DNA of 64,000 bases from Lineus longissimus (Eukaryota; Nemertea; Pilidiophora; Heteronemertea; Lineidae), in NCBI RefSeq assembly GCF_910592395.1, contig NC_088321.1, forward strand, positions 16,492,001-16,556,000. Direction: 5' to 3'. Made by a program: the position numbers and the translations under genes. Below the pieces are notes generated by a model. That model did not search any database, had not been told where the DNA came from, and was given only the letters and a program-made list of their open reading frames with translations. This document shows positions 1 through 12,636 of this stretch, piece after piece (position 1 is the stretch's first letter; each line of letters begins with the position of its first letter).

Positions 1-2059
1 AGGCTTGTCTCAATGATACCGTTCCTTGATACATTTTGGAGAGACATATTTTCTTGAGTCGCCTGCATAAACAGTTCTCAGGCTGACGTAAAATTAGATC
101 GTACAATATTATTCTGTGAAACAAATTATCAAGTACGCTGTACAAAAATATCTAGCATGCTATTTCTTTTCCTGTGATCTTGTCCTATTCGTCTCACTTT
201 TCTAAGGCAAAGTTTGATTGTTGATCTTGGGCAAGGTTGTCCTTGGACAGATAGAAACGCTCGGAAGACGAGACGAAATGAATGCCACCATCATTCCCTG
301 AGGCTGCAATGGCCCCTAGGTATACCATTGACACACTCTGTCATATTTGCGTAACCGCCGCCGATGTGACCAGCTAATGCATGATTGTACATGGTCGATC
401 CATCTGTTTGTGTTATATGTATCTCATGCCATCAGCAGACGCCTCTTCGCCTTTGATGTTTATTATAGAGCATGTTTCCATAAACAAACTCCTACGTGCC
501 TTCGTGAGGCTGGCGTTGACCACATGCATGCAGCGTTTAAATGCCCTCGCTGATCTTCGATGTAACCCATGATGAGACCCACAGTTATAGAATCTATGAG
601 ATTCCCATCACAAATCTACCGAGGCCATTACAGAATCTAGGATGTCACATCATAGACACTGTGATGTGAGATCTGATGTAAAACGGTCTGTGATACTCGT
701 CATACATCTAACAGGGCCCGTTAGTGAGTCTCTGACGGCAAGAGTCAGGGGATAAAGGAATGATCGAATCACCTTACTTGAAACTTTGTACAAAAACTAG
801 ATGTTTCCACTACGCGGAAATCTAACTCCGCCTTCACCATGACCTTTACAATTTAACCTTCATTGACGGTATCTCTCCCACGACATTGTTTAAGGAGGTT
901 TTGAGCAAGTTGAAAGGTTGAGTATACTTGATTTAAAAAGTGCTCGACAGCGTGCTTCGCGTGAGCTCAGCGTGTTTCACTTGTGATAACACGGTTTAGA
1001 AGATGCCAATGAAAGAAATGAAAATCTGGTTAAGGTATTCTTCCGGTTGCTAAAGAGACTTGAACCCATGAGATCCTGATCTCAAGTCGGACGCTCACAC
1101 ACTGTGTCACCTCATTCCCCTCCCTTCCCATGGTGATTTGGTAGAGATGTGCTCCTCGCCGCACGCACGTCCAAGCTGTACTATTCAAGTCGTTTCTGAT
1201 TCGATATGCAGCACATTACCATACGCGATTAAATCAAGCCATGTCAGTTGCTATCGGTTTTCAATCAAATCCCTCTCTGATACTTCAAGATAGCTATCTC
1301 AGTTTGGGTTTAATCGATCAATTTGTACTGGTTCATCGACATTCTTGGCATTGGGCTGACAATGAGATCGAGGTTGGTTTGATGATTATCGTGAAGCGAT
1401 CACACAGAAGTGGCAATAATGACTCTTAGTTCCGTTTGAATAGAACAGTTGCATTTAGTGGGAAAGGTTAAACTTTCCCCAGTAACAGCCCTGCATAGAG
1501 CAGCCAACAGTTTAATGAATACTTCCCCTGAAGTATAAAACTGGCTGAAGCAGGACCCTAACCCAAATAGGATAAATTTACCTCCCAACACTGGTCAAAA
1601 GTTCTGATTTTAAAGAGATTCTTCTTAATTAAGATCTTGTTGAGTCTCGTGTACATGTGCATGAAAGCGGCCTACAAGATTCTTGCACAATTCTTCGTTA
1701 CCATCTTAGCTATACGAATCTTTCAAGATTTGTATCGAATCTTCATGTACATGCACATGTACTACAGAGACTGAGCTGGAATATAACCTTCACTTGGCTT
1801 CTTAGCTGAATCTTCGACCTTGGTCAAACATGCCGTCAAGTCGAGTCAACAAGGTTAATAAAGAAATCATAACGGTGACTTTGCTCGTATCTTTGTGTAG
1901 AGATAAAGATAGGTTTGATATCCTCACGTTAAAATGCAACAGAACCCAATTATACTTCCGTTTAGATATAAAACTAACACTCAGTCAGAAAGGTAAAAAC
2001 TCCCTCCCACTTAAACAGCTTAAAGCTTTGTAATGATACAGTCGTTCATAATTCATAAG
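1..2059. other. intergenic, no gene seen
   Basis: No open frame longer than about 70 codons and no recognisable domain on either strand. An imperfect inverted repeat lies at 1643-1771. Around 590-720 short runs such as ATAGAATCTA and CCATCACA recur and faintly resemble the 22-bp array at 48266-49226 read on the other strand, but not convincingly. Confidence 0.6.
1643..1771. repeat. imperfect inverted repeat (stem-loop)
   Basis: The left arm (1643-1683) starts GTCTC, contains GTACATGTGCATG and ends AAGATTC. The right arm (1737-1771) read in reverse complement has the same three blocks in the same order with small indels. The loop is about 50 bp. It could be a decayed foldback element; no target duplication was found. 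Confidence 0.4.
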
Positions 2060-5000
2060 GGAAACTCCCCCGTCTCGAGTAGGCGTTGGATTGAACGGAG
2101 TGCACGAGAGCTCCGTCAATGGTGGCAATGAAAGTGTTCCCCGTCTCGCGTAGGCGTTGGATCGAACGTAGTGCACGAGAGCTCCGTCAATGGTAGCAAT
2201 GAAAGTGTTTCCCGTCTCGAGTAGGCGTTGGATTGAACGTAGTACACGAGAGCTCCGTCAATGGTGTCAATGAAAGTGTTTCCCGTCTCGTGTAGGCGTT
2301 GGATCGAACGTAGTACACGAGAGCTCCGTCAATGGTGGCAATGAAAGTGTTTCCCGTCTCTAGTAGGCGTTGGATTGAACGTAGTACACGAGAGCTCCGT
2401 CAATGGTGGCAAGGAAACTGTTTCCCGTCTCGAGTAGGCGTTGGATCGAACGTAGTACACGAGAGCTCCATCAATGGTGGCAATGAAACTGTTTCCCGTC
2501 TCGAGTAGGCGTTGGATCGAACGTAGTACACGAGAGCTTCGTCAATGGTGGCAATGAAAGTGTTCCCCGTCTCGAGTAGGCGTTGAATCGAACGTAGTAC
2601 ACGAGAGCTCCGTCAATGGTGGCAATGAAACTGTTTCCCGTCTCGTGTAGGCGTTGGATCGAACGTAGTACACGAGAGCTCCGTCAATGGTAGCAATGAA
2701 ACTGTTTCCCGTCTCGTGTAGGCGTTGGATCGAACGTAGTACACGAGAGCTCCGGCAATGGTGGCAATGAAAGTGTTCCCCGTCTCGAGTAGGCGTTGGA
2801 TCGAACGTAGCACACGATAGCTCCGTCAAAGGTAGCAATGAAACTGTTTCCCGTCTCGTGTAGGCGTTGGATTGAACGTAGTGCACGAGAGCTCCGTCAA
2901 TGGTAGCAATGAAAGTGTTGCCCGTCTCGTGTAGGCGTTGGATCGAACGTAGTACACGAGAGCTCCGTCAATGGTAGCAATGAAACTGTTTCCCGTCTCG
3001 TGTAGGCGTTGGATCGAACGTAGTGCACGAGAGCTCCGTCAATGGTGGCAATGAAACTGTTCCCCGTCTCGAGTAGGCGTTGGATCGAACGTAGCACACG
3101 AGAGCTCCGTCAATGGTAGCAATGAAACTGTTTCCCGTCTCGTGTAGGCGTTGGATTGAACGTAGTGCACGAGAGCTCCGTCAATGCTGGCAATGAAAGT
3201 GTTTCCCGTCTCTAGTAGGCGTTTGATTGAACGTAGTACACGAGAGCTCCGTCAATGGTGGCAAGGAAACTGTTTCCCGTCTCGAGTAGGCGTTGGATCG
3301 AACGTAGTGCACGAGAGCTCCATCAATGGTGGCAATGAAACTGTTTCCCGTCTCGAGTAGGCGTTGGATCGAACGTAGTACACGAGAGCTCCGTCAATGG
3401 TGGCAATGAAACTGTTTCCCGTCTCGAGTAGGCGTTGGATCCAACGTAGTACACGAGAGCTCCGTCAATGGTGGCAATGAAAGTGTTCCCCGTCTCGAGT
3501 AGGCGTTGGATCGAATGTAGTACACGAGAGCTCCGTCAATGGTGGCAATGAAAGTGTTCCCCGTCTCGAGTAGGCGTTGGATCGAACGTAGTACACGAGA
3601 GCTCCGTCAATGGTGGCAATGAAACTGTTTCCCGTCTCGAGTAGGCGTTGAATCGAACGTAGTACTTGAGAGCTCCGTCAATGGTGGCAATGAAAGTGTT
3701 CCCCGTCTCGAGTAGGCGTTGGATCGCACGTAGTACACGAGAGCTCCGTCAATGGTGGCAATGAAACTGTTTCCCGTCTCGAGTAGGCGTTGAATCGAAC
3801 GTAGTACTTGAGAGCTCCGTCAATGGTGGCAATGAAAGTGTTCCCCGTCTCGAGTAGGCGTTGGATCGAACGTAGTACATGAGAGCTCTGTCAATGGTGG
3901 CAATGAAAGAGTTCCCCGTCTCGTGTAGGCGTTGGATCGAACGTAGTACACGAGAGCTCCGTCAATGGTGGCAATGAAAGTGTTTCCCGTCTCGAGTAGG
4001 CGTTGGATTGAACGTAGTACACGAGAGCTCCGTCAATGGTGGCAATGAAAGTGATCCCTGTCTCGAGTAGGCGTTGGATTGAGTGTAGTGCACAAGAGAT
4101 CCGTCAATGGTGGCAATGAAAGTGTTCCCCGTCTCGAGTAGGCGTTGGATCGAACGTAGTACACGAGAGCTCCGTCAATGGTGGCAATGAAAGTGTTTCC
4201 CGTCTCGTGTAGGCGTTGGATCGAAGGAAGTGCACGAGAGCTCCGTCAATGGTGGCAATGAAATTGTTTCCTGTCTCGAGTAGGCGTTGGATTGAACGTA
4301 GTGCACGAGAGCTCTGTCAATGGTGGCAATGAAAGTGTTTCCCGTCTCGAGTAGGCGTTGGATCGAACGAAGTGCACGAGAGCTCGGTCAATGGTGGCAA
4401 TGAAAGTGTTTCCCGTCTCGAGTAGGCGTTGGATTGAACGTAGTGCACGAGAGCTCCGTCAATGGTGGCAATGAAAGTGTTCCCTGTCTCGAGTAGGCAT
4501 TGGATCGAATGTAGTGCACGAGAGCTCCGTCAATGGTGGCAATGAAAGTGTTTCCCGTCTCGAGTAGGCGTTGGATCGAATGTGGTGCACGAGAGCTCCG
4601 TCAATGGTGGCAATGAAAGTGTTTCCCGTCTCGAGTAGGCGTTGGATCGAACGTAGTGCACGAGAGCTCCATCAATGGTGGCAATGAAAGTGTTCACCCA
4701 CTCGAGTAGGCGTTGGATCGAACGTAGTACACGAGAGCTCCGTCAATGGTGGCAATGAAAGTGTTTCCCGTCTCGTGTAGGTGTTGGATCGAACGTAGTG
4801 CACGAGAGCTCCGTCAATGGTGGCAATGAAAGTGTTCCCTGTCTCGAGTAGGCATTGGATCGAATGTAGTGCACGAGAGCTCCGTCAATGGTGGCAATGA
4901 AAGTGTTTCCCGTCTCGAGTAGGCGTTGGATCGAATGTGGTGCACGAGAGCTCCGTCAATGGTGGCAATGAAAGTGTTTCCCGTCTCGAGTAGGCGTTGG

Positions 5001-5083
5001 ATCGAACGTAGTGCACGAGAGCTCCATCAATGGTGGCAATGAAAGTGTTCACCCACTCGAGTAGGCGTTGGATCGAACGTAGT
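2060..5083. repeat. 71-bp minisatellite, about 42 copies
   Basis: Tandem head-to-tail units of 71 bp, each containing CGTCTCGAGTAGGCGTTGG and CACGAGAGCTCCGTCAATGG. Units differ at a few recurring positions (GAG/GTG after CGTCTC, GTACAC/GTGCAC, GAAAGTG/GAAACTG). Near the right end a five-unit block is repeated exactly 355 bp apart (anchors at about 4481 and 4836), which shows a higher-order duplication. Because 71 is not a multiple of 3, short frames open and close across it, so it is not coding. Confidence 0.95.
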
Positions 5084-5425
5084 ATTGTGTTTGTTTGAGG
5101 AATGAGGGATATCGAGTTGCACGTGAACTCATTGACCAGAAAGATCTTCTAGACATCATTTTCGTAAGCATACGATGTTATATATCAGCCAGATTGCGGC
5201 GAGTAAAGTTCACGATAATGTCGTGGATTTGGAGTAGATTTCAATCACATTTTGGCGGAATTTGTTTTGACATATGATATTTAATGTTTCACCTTCTTTT
5301 TTATCAATTTCGACCGTCTTGAACAGCGGCTGGTACTTTTTCAAATGTAATTGAAGCCAGCGTAGAACAAGAGTGATCAAGCACAGACCGCTTACTTTCA
5401 TCACAAAACAAAGCGCCAAGTTTAT
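5084..5425. other. spacer, nothing recognised
   Basis: Unique sequence between the 71-bp array and the TIR transposon. It has no domain-bearing frame and no obvious regulatory site. Confidence 0.5.
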
Positions 5426-5434
5426 CGCAGACAT

Positions 5435-6383
5435 CAAGGAGGATACCGCGGTGACGTCACGGCTTTTCCAAGATGGCGCTGCATATTGTAAACAAACTCG
5501 ATCCACGGCCAAGGGAAAATCAAGTCATCAAAAAAGTTAGATTTTTCGCATCAAATCAGAGTTATTAGTACTTTTCTGCTATGAAATAAGTCTTCAGACA
5601 ATAAGCTATCATTTGAATAATGAAAAGTGCTGTTTTGATGGGGAGAAATAGGGTTTTTTAAACCAAATAGCCGGCACCGATCTTCCAAAATTAGCGATGG
5701 TTTCAAAACAGTCTCCCAGATATGGGGCAATCTCTTCATTATCATAATGGGATTTGGAGGCATGTTTACAGATTTTACAAGTTCGAGACCTGTAATACCT
5801 AAAACTCGCATAGATCCCCATAGATCCCCTCTATTTGTCGAGTTAGCGCCCCTGTAAGATCATGCATTTTCGGACACTAGAACGAAATCTTCCTGCGGAT
5901 ATCGCGGTTTCGGTGATGATTTAAGGAGAAATTGACTGTCCTTAGAGTTGTATGGGACAGAAATGAGTTCATACTTCATGAATACATGAATATATTATGA
6001 TATGGGCGGGCTTCTAAGTCAAAACAATAACAAACTCAACTGCATCTCTACCGTGTATCGCGTAGTGCATTGCCTAGTGTATTTCGTAGTGTATTTTAGC
6101 GGAGACATTATTTCCCATTATTTCCGCACTTTGGCCACGCCAAACGTCTTTTTTATTCGTGGAAGTTAATCTGCTCTGTAAATTTTATTCTACACAGGAA
6201 GAATCCATAGTATTGCAATATTTCATGTCTATTGGTGTTTTTGTGTACAGGAGCGCACCAGACAGTGAGACGTGGAGATGAGTTCAGTGCTGGTGCTGTC
6301 AGTAGACTGAATCTGATTGGCCATAGCGATCACTAATATGGGTCGGGATCACGTGATGTGACGTCACCGCGGTATCCTCCTTG
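5435..6383. mobile_element. non-autonomous TIR DNA transposon (949 bp) with 9-bp TSD
   Basis: The left terminus 5435-5460 begins CAAGGAGGATACCGCGGTGA and runs to GTCAC. The right terminus 6358-6383 is its exact reverse complement over 26 bp. Directly outside, CGCAGACAT occurs at 5426-5434 and again at 6384-6392, a perfect 9-bp target-site duplication. The interior has only short frames with no transposase similarity, so it is a non-autonomous element. A 9-bp duplication is typical of Mutator-like elements and is also compatible with Merlin (8-9 bp); the terminal sequence alone does not decide. Perfect termini and duplication suggest a fairly recent insertion. Confidence 0.9.
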
Positions 6384-6392
6384 CGCAGACAT

Positions 6393-7478
6393 TTAGCTTG
6401 GTGTTCTCTCAGCTTTGCTTGTTAAAACTAAAACAGAGACTTTGAGATTATTGCTTAAGTTCTAATTATTTATCCGACTTACTCGTTTCAGATTGAACCA
6501 AGATGTGACGGGAACTCAGATAAACTTGACAAGAAGAAACACTTTACCGCACATGTAATCAAGTTTTAGACCTTGGTGGAAATCAAGAAGGCTGCTTCGT
6601 CTACTTACCTGTCATTGGAGTAGAGGTTTTAAGAGTGGCTCTTTGACGTATACGAAGGAGGCAGAAAAGCAACTTGAGTTCGCGCATGTCACTAAAAGGT
6701 TAAGTAAAAGCTCTAACAAGGACCACGTTAGGCGATAAAGGAAACACTCAAATAGTTGATAAAACACACTAACGTAAAGAAAGGAATATCAACTGTTGCA
6801 CAACATCCAAAGGAAAACAAACAAGCGTCTTCTTGAAACGTTGCTATGGTAACCGATAATTGGGATCTAATGATTACGACTATTTCATCTTGTGATGGGC
6901 CATTTGTCGGTTGATTAGTTGGCAGATGATATGGTATTTAATAGCTGGATACAGTCTGCTCGGGTTCCGTGGATTACTTCTTTACATCGGTTTAGTGAGT
7001 CTGCGCTTGGACTCTGTCTTATTTGTGGATGTTGCGGTTTCGGCTGCACAAACCTATACGTCCCCCATATGCTGGTCGTAAACGCTTTTTAACCAAACGT
7101 TCTCCAACCATTTTGATGCTCTTATACCTGTTGGCTTCTCAAAGCATCAGCTTTTGGCTACATTGAACTGAAAAAAACCCGGCTTATATCACATCAATTC
7201 TGGATAAATGCTGCTCAGATTTCGTGGATTATATATTCTGGCAGGAACATTGACTCAAGGTTACCCCTAAGTGGCAAACCAATTACTTTGTCACAAAGCA
7301 AACGAAATCATATGTTCTCGATAATAATCGCAGTATCGATACAAGTTTCAGACTCACTGGAGACACTATTGGTTGGTAAGGATTGATTTGTGATATTATA
7401 ACATACGGTTTTTACATCAACAGACAGAGGCTCTACTTTCACGTAGCGGAACACATCACGAGACGTAACACATCCAAA
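6393..7478. other. 5' flank of the GPCR gene
   Basis: AT-rich sequence without a recognisable exon. It presumably holds the promoter and 5' UTR of the receptor that starts at 7479. I see no convincing TATA box close to the start. The receptor frame stays open upstream to 7383, but that stretch does not look like receptor sequence. Confidence 0.4.
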
Positions 7479-8660
7479 ATGGCGCAGGTTGAAAACTTCA
7501 TTTACACGGAGGTTTTGAAAGGGTTTATGGTTGACCCATGCAACCATACGAACGATGATATCGCCATTTTACATGACAATTCATACATCGAGCCAGCATT
7601 TACCAAACCAAGTATTGATATGCTACATTTCGCCATGATTATATGCACTTTAGGGCCGCTAGAGGGCCTCGGTATATTCCTGAACATGTTAACAATAGCA
7701 GTGTTCTGTCGCGACAGAAAACACCGAGGCTCGGTCACTTTCTTACTCCAGTTTATCGCATGCTTAGACATCATGTACCTGCTTGCAAATTTTGGCGGGA
7801 CATTTTTACCCGCGTTTTTTCAGTGGATTCAATATGGCCGACGGAATTGCAAAATGGCTGATTACACTGGATTACGGATAGACAACGATAAGTACTTTGC
7901 AGTGGCGCTTGGGAGTGCTCGCGACTCTATAGTCTGGTATATGATTCTGATTTCGGAATACTGCCTCCTACCTTATTGTTGCCCAGGACAAACCACTAAA
8001 AAATTATACAATTTATGTTTTGCTGTTTGTGAGACAATAATCATTTTAGGCTTCGTCGCGGGAATTAATACCTTCCTCTTCATGTGCAGAATAAAAATGA
8101 TACAAGGAACATTAGCATCTTACTACCCATTGGTTGAAATGTTCAACGTATTTCTACCAATCGGGTGCGTGTTCGTCATGTACCTCGGCGTAGCTATTCA
8201 AATGGGCGTGGAGAAAGTTCAAAGGTCAGACCCATGGATGGAGCATGGAATGACGCACTTGTACCGGACCTTCGCCGTCATGACTCTGTTCCTCCTCTGT
8301 GAAGTCCCTTTCCTGCTCTACTGGATGTTAAGATGGCGCCTTTTCATGATGGTCAACGCCAAAGGCTACTTCATTATCGCCTACGTGGCGCTGATTTCAA
8401 AACATGTTAACTCTAGCTTTAAATTCTTTGTCTACTTGATAGCAGGGAGTAAATTCCGCGCGGCACTGCGGCGGACATGCTGTGGCGAGTTTGAGGAGGA
8501 GATTGACCAGTCGGTCATGACCCCTGTGTTACCGTATGACGACGGCGAGCACCAACCCCATCAGGAAGGGTCCAACTCTAAGAGTCGTCTGCTTCATGGC
8601 GGCATTGACCTCGATGATAGCCCCGGCCCCAGGGGGTACAACGAGGTATCAGAGGTATGA
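7479..8660 (+). CDS. rhodopsin-class GPCR, FMRFamide/peptide-receptor-like, intronless
   Basis: Predicted 393-aa seven-transmembrane receptor in the plasma membrane. The start ATG at 7479 is in good context (AAAATGG) and leaves a short acidic N-terminus with an N-glycosylation site (CNHTND). TM1 carries GIFLNMLTIAVF with the conserved Asn; TM2 carries FIACLDI, matching the class A LAxxD motif. TM6 has LCEVP and TM7 has NSSFKFFVY, the NSSxxFxxY form common in FMRFamide-receptor-like peptide GPCRs. The tail has a TCC palmitoylation-type motif after helix 8. Odd points: the TM3 end reads LISEYCLLPY, so the DRY/ERY arginine is missing, and NPxxY is replaced. It may couple to G proteins unusually. 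The ligand is unknown. Intronless structure suggests retroposition or an expanded lineage-specific family. The class is clear; the subfamily is an inference. Confidence 0.85.
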   Translation: MAQVENFIYTEVLKGFMVDPCNHTNDDIAILHDNSYIEPAFTKPSIDMLHFAMIICTLGPLEGLGIFLNMLTIAVFCRDRKHRGSVTFLLQFIACLDIMYLLANFGGTFLPAFFQWIQYGRRNCKMADYTGLRIDNDKYFAVALGSARDSIVWYMILISEYCLLPYCCPGQTTKKLYNLCFAVCETIIILGFVAGINTFLFMCRIKMIQGTLASYYPLVEMFNVFLPIGCVFVMYLGVAIQMGVEKVQRSDPWMEHGMTHLYRTFAVMTLFLLCEVPFLLYWMLRWRLFMMVNAKGYFIIAYVALISKHVNSSFKFFVYLIAGSKFRAALRRTCCGEFEEEIDQSVMTPVLPYDDGEHQPHQEGSNSKSRLLHGGIDLDDSPGPRGYNEVSEV

Positions 8661-11600
8661 CGTCATCCCAGCCTGCCGAGTCGGTATGAGAAAGAGTCAG
8701 CATTGTGACTGAACTTCTGTGAGAAGGTCACGTTTTGAGAGACAGCATTCTGTGAGGATCAAATAATAACTGACACTGGGATCAACGTTCAGTGAAATCA
8801 ACTTTCGGGATGACCTGAGGCCAAGATGTTTCTACACGCGATGGGATGCATTGCTGTTACATTCGTGTATTGTAGGTTACATGTATATTATTGCTATCCG
8901 AAAGTGTTTTCATTCTCGCTGATTGGTTGGTAATTTGCATGTTATTACGACGAAGGGCACATTCTACTCCACAAGAAGTGACTTCAGTGTGAGCAGAATG
9001 TGATTAATTCCCTTGTTCCCTGTACATACTGCTGCAATGTATTGTTATGTGTACCGTACCGGGTGCACTGAGCATGGATTTGAGTCTGCTCAAAGAGAAA
9101 TTTCATTTAACACCAGGAAAATCACTAGATTCGAGTTAACTGGAGATTGTCTAAAGTTTCGCTGTTACCCACTTTGGCTCCTTCGGCACAGAAGATGTTC
9201 TCGTCCGGTCTCGCTAATACCCGTGAACGTCGTCAGACCCGAAGAAGCCATTGTTGACAATGATGAAGCTGTAAACCATCTTAAGTGAACTCCAGTGAAT
9301 TGACTGATGACCACCTGGGTGACTGAAATGATACACCAGTTAACCACACATTAACGTTGATAGTTGATTGTGTTTTGACCACGGCAGTTCTCTTTGAAAT
9401 AGATAGTTGACCGTTGAGATCTTTTCTGTGCTTGGTAGAGTCCATGATATATACGGCGAAACGAAGTTGTATCGTGATGGAGTATGTATTAAATATGTAC
9501 ACTACTTTTTAACCAATTTTGTGATCAATCTGCTCGTTGTGAGGAACACAGGCTACGTGTTACCTTATGGTACGACAGCTACTACGCAGCCACCTACACA
9601 AGTAAAACCGCGTACCTCTGCAAGATCTCGTGGCATATGGGTGGACGATCGCTCCGGAAAACGTAGCCACAATCTAACTTTGGGACAAGGCTGTCTCGAA
9701 CCCCATTACATACTTCACGTGACCTGGTGCCCGTTACTCCGAAAAAGTCTTCACGCCGTTTATTTCTCAGCGCGGTCAGTGGCTCACTATGTCTGGTAAA
9801 ACCACGCGCCTCCTTGCGAGATTTCGTGATGTTTGACTGGTCGTCGCTACAATCCAACCTTGCGGTAGGAATTGGCGGAGGTGTAATGACTTGGGACGAG
9901 GCTGCGGCTCACTTGTCAACCAGACAGACACGTAGGAAGTAGTGCATCTGTACACTATCCCGAGCCTCGCTTAATGCTCGTTATGATATTCTCGCAGCTG
10001 AATGGCAATGTCATCGCAAAGGTCACGGCGCCATTTATTTCGCAGAGACACAATCAGTCGACAACTCTTATGACAAGTAAACCAATGGAAGCCACAAATG
10101 GTTTTCATCCCTGATCGAGACGAGAATATGCACGGTCCATATCATTCTGACGTGATCTGCGGTGATTTGGTTCCCTTTTCATCCCTATCGGCATATTAAT
10201 GTGCTATTGCTTGTGATTCATAGTATATATCCTGTTGTCAGTTCCCGTCGATGAGCACGATAACTCCAATCCCTCTGATCGGCATGATGCGAATAAGATC
10301 GCCGCAATTGTAAATTCGTCAGCTGAATGGGTGATTCTTTCTCAATGCGGACGTGTCTGTGTGTGATTGCAAGAGTCTGGTGACATCTGGTTTGTCCGCA
10401 GAGGTTCAGCATATGGGGCAGCGGGGGAATATACTAACATCCTAATCTGACAGGTATCATAACTTGCCAAGGTTGGAGCGAACACGCCCCAACCTTGGCC
10501 CACCGTGGGTGTGGGTTGAATATCCCCTGAAAAAATCGTTGAAATTGGCCAACAAACCCACAAAGGTTGAAATGCATCTTCAGACTTGTCCATGAAAAGC
10601 CGCCCTTGTATCTCTTGGAAACGCTGCACCCCGGCCCCCTGGAAAACCTCGTCCCTCTGATACACGTAGGACATGAAACTGGAGGTATACATTGGCTGTC
10701 ACACCAAACATTGCGAGGGTGGAGCGATCAAAATATATGCCGGAGTTGCCGGGCAAAACGACAGCGATTTTTGTTAAAACAACCAACATACATGTATCAA
10801 TCATAAGTCTAAAACACCTCAACTAAACTTCTGGCTATTCTCCAGATGGCTTCTTTCCCTAACAATACCGAAAATACGTAGGTCAGATATCACGGCAGGA
10901 TAGTTTTACAGCGGAGACATCTAAATCTGCTACACCGACCCGCCAGGTGCGCATTTCGGCTTAACAATAGTACGAAAGAAACGCGCCCTTTGATCGAGAC
11001 CTCGTGGTGCCGGTTCTTTGATTGTACTGTAGATACGCGCAATGGGATTAGTTTTGACATCATGAACGCATCCACTGGACATTAATTATGGCTCACTGGA
11101 TCGTTTTATGTGTTGTTTTTAACACGAATTCTGATTCTTGTGACATATAAACATCTCAAGTTAAAGGTAGGTGACTTTAGAATCTTTTACGGCGAGTTTA
11201 TCATTCAACTTTACGCGCGGGTAAAAATGTCAACAGAAAGGTGACATTCATCGAGCTGTCGGTCGGCGCTTGTCCCGGGTGAATTCTTCGGGGTTTTCAT
11301 GCACTTATGATAGATGAGGACAGCTGAAATGGCCTGGAATCACTGATCCATATCTTGATTGGAAAACGTGGCCTAGTTGAATATCGGTTATTATTTAATC
11401 GTCAGGGTTTGTCAGTCTCAAACCACACACTCGGAGCATCGAGATTTTCGCGCGAGTGCCTCTATATAAGTTTGTGCTCACATTGTTGAAATAAGGGAAT
11501 TTTATACATGCCAGTGTGGCCGTACTTTAGCGAAAGTTATCGATAATAAACCTTCAACTGGAAGATCACCGGGTTCTCAGCTTTTTCCCGTATTGGACTG

Positions 11601-12097
11601 AGTCCGTCATGTTCACTGTGACCCATTTAGCAGAGGAAACACGTGCACCTTACGTCCAGAGATATACTTCTCGGCTCCTGACCAAACCACATACAAGAAA
11701 TAACGGGACACATTATTTCCTCGTATCAAAATTTATTAAACTGCTAATAAATATCACCGAAATGAGGTGTAAAGTACATAGAGTAACGGATCCTTAATTC
11801 ATGCATTAGGCCTACTGAATTGTTTACATCATAATTGATTCAGGGGAGACGCCATTGAGGAATCGTCCGCCAATTCGCCGATCACATCCAGCTGGCGGTG
11901 TGTATCAACCGAAGACAATCTCCTGCGTCCAGGAGGTACAGAACAATAGATGAGCCAAACCTCCAGGAAAGAACGAAGGGGATTAAAATCATGATAATGC
12001 GAACTGACATTAAAAAAGCACCCTACACTCGGAATAAGGACCCCACTGTCTATGTCGGCAAGCGATCAACTTGAAAATACATGTATTTGCCTGCACT
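8661..12097. other. intergenic, no gene supported
   Basis: About 3.4 kb, probably beginning with the receptor 3' UTR. Frames of up to 130 codons occur on both strands (for example 9407-9799 and 10342-10692), but none shows a domain, conserved motif or consistent splice structure. One short perfect hairpin lies at 10466-10499. A TATA-like CTATATAAG lies near 11462 without a recognisable downstream gene. Confidence 0.5.
10466..10499. repeat. perfect 11-bp hairpin
   Basis: GCCAAGGTTGG at 10466-10476 pairs exactly with CCAACCTTGGC at 10489-10499 across a 12-nt loop. A diverged copy of the flanking GGTTGGAGCGA motif (GGGTGGAGCGA) occurs near 10720. Function unknown. Confidence 0.5.
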
Positions 12098-12396
12098 GGG
12101 CCTACAACCCCATAGTATGAGTAACGTGGGCCTACAACCCCATAGTATGAGTAACGTGGGCCTACAACCCCATAGTATGAGTAACGTGGGCCTACAGCCC
12201 CATAGTATGAGTAACGTGGGCCTACAACCCCATAGTATGAGTAACGTGGGCCTACAACCCCATAGTATGAGTAACGTGGGCCTACAACCCCATAGTATGA
12301 GTAACGTGGGCCTACAACCCCATAGTATGAGTAACGTGGGCCTACAACCCCATAGTATGAGTAACGTGGGCCTACAACCCCATAGTATGAGTAACG
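12098..12396. repeat. 30-bp minisatellite, 10 near-identical copies
   Basis: Ten tandem 30-bp units containing CCTACAACCCCATAGTATGA then GTAACGTGGG. Only one substitution is visible among the ten (CCTACAGCCC near 12191), so the array is very young or recently homogenised. Thirty is divisible by 3, which makes repetitive frames open on both strands; these are by-products of the repeat. Confidence 0.95.
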
Positions 12397-12636
12397 ATGA
12401 TAATAAAAGTAATAATAATATTTGGATCTTATATAGCGCTTTTTCTATGTTGATTTCTTCGAAGCGCTTTGTGAATATCATACTATCAACCCCGTCTCTA
12501 CTGAAATCAGTCAGGAGTTTCAAGGGGCAACCGGAGTACGGTTATGCCATCCCGTAATGTGCTTATTCCCGAAAGGGTGTGACTTCACCTTTAGAAAATG
12601 GTTCATGGACCAGACACAAGATTAGTCGACCATATA

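Noticed and set aside
2542-3097. Minus-strand frames of 66-114 codons in the 71-bp array
   Set aside because: Overlapping, repeat-derived and interrupted whenever unit variants change the frame.
12050-12557. Frames of about 157 codons on both strands over the 30-bp array
   Set aside because: Pure product of a 30-bp period; the unit sequences are nearly identical at the DNA level with no codon-position bias.
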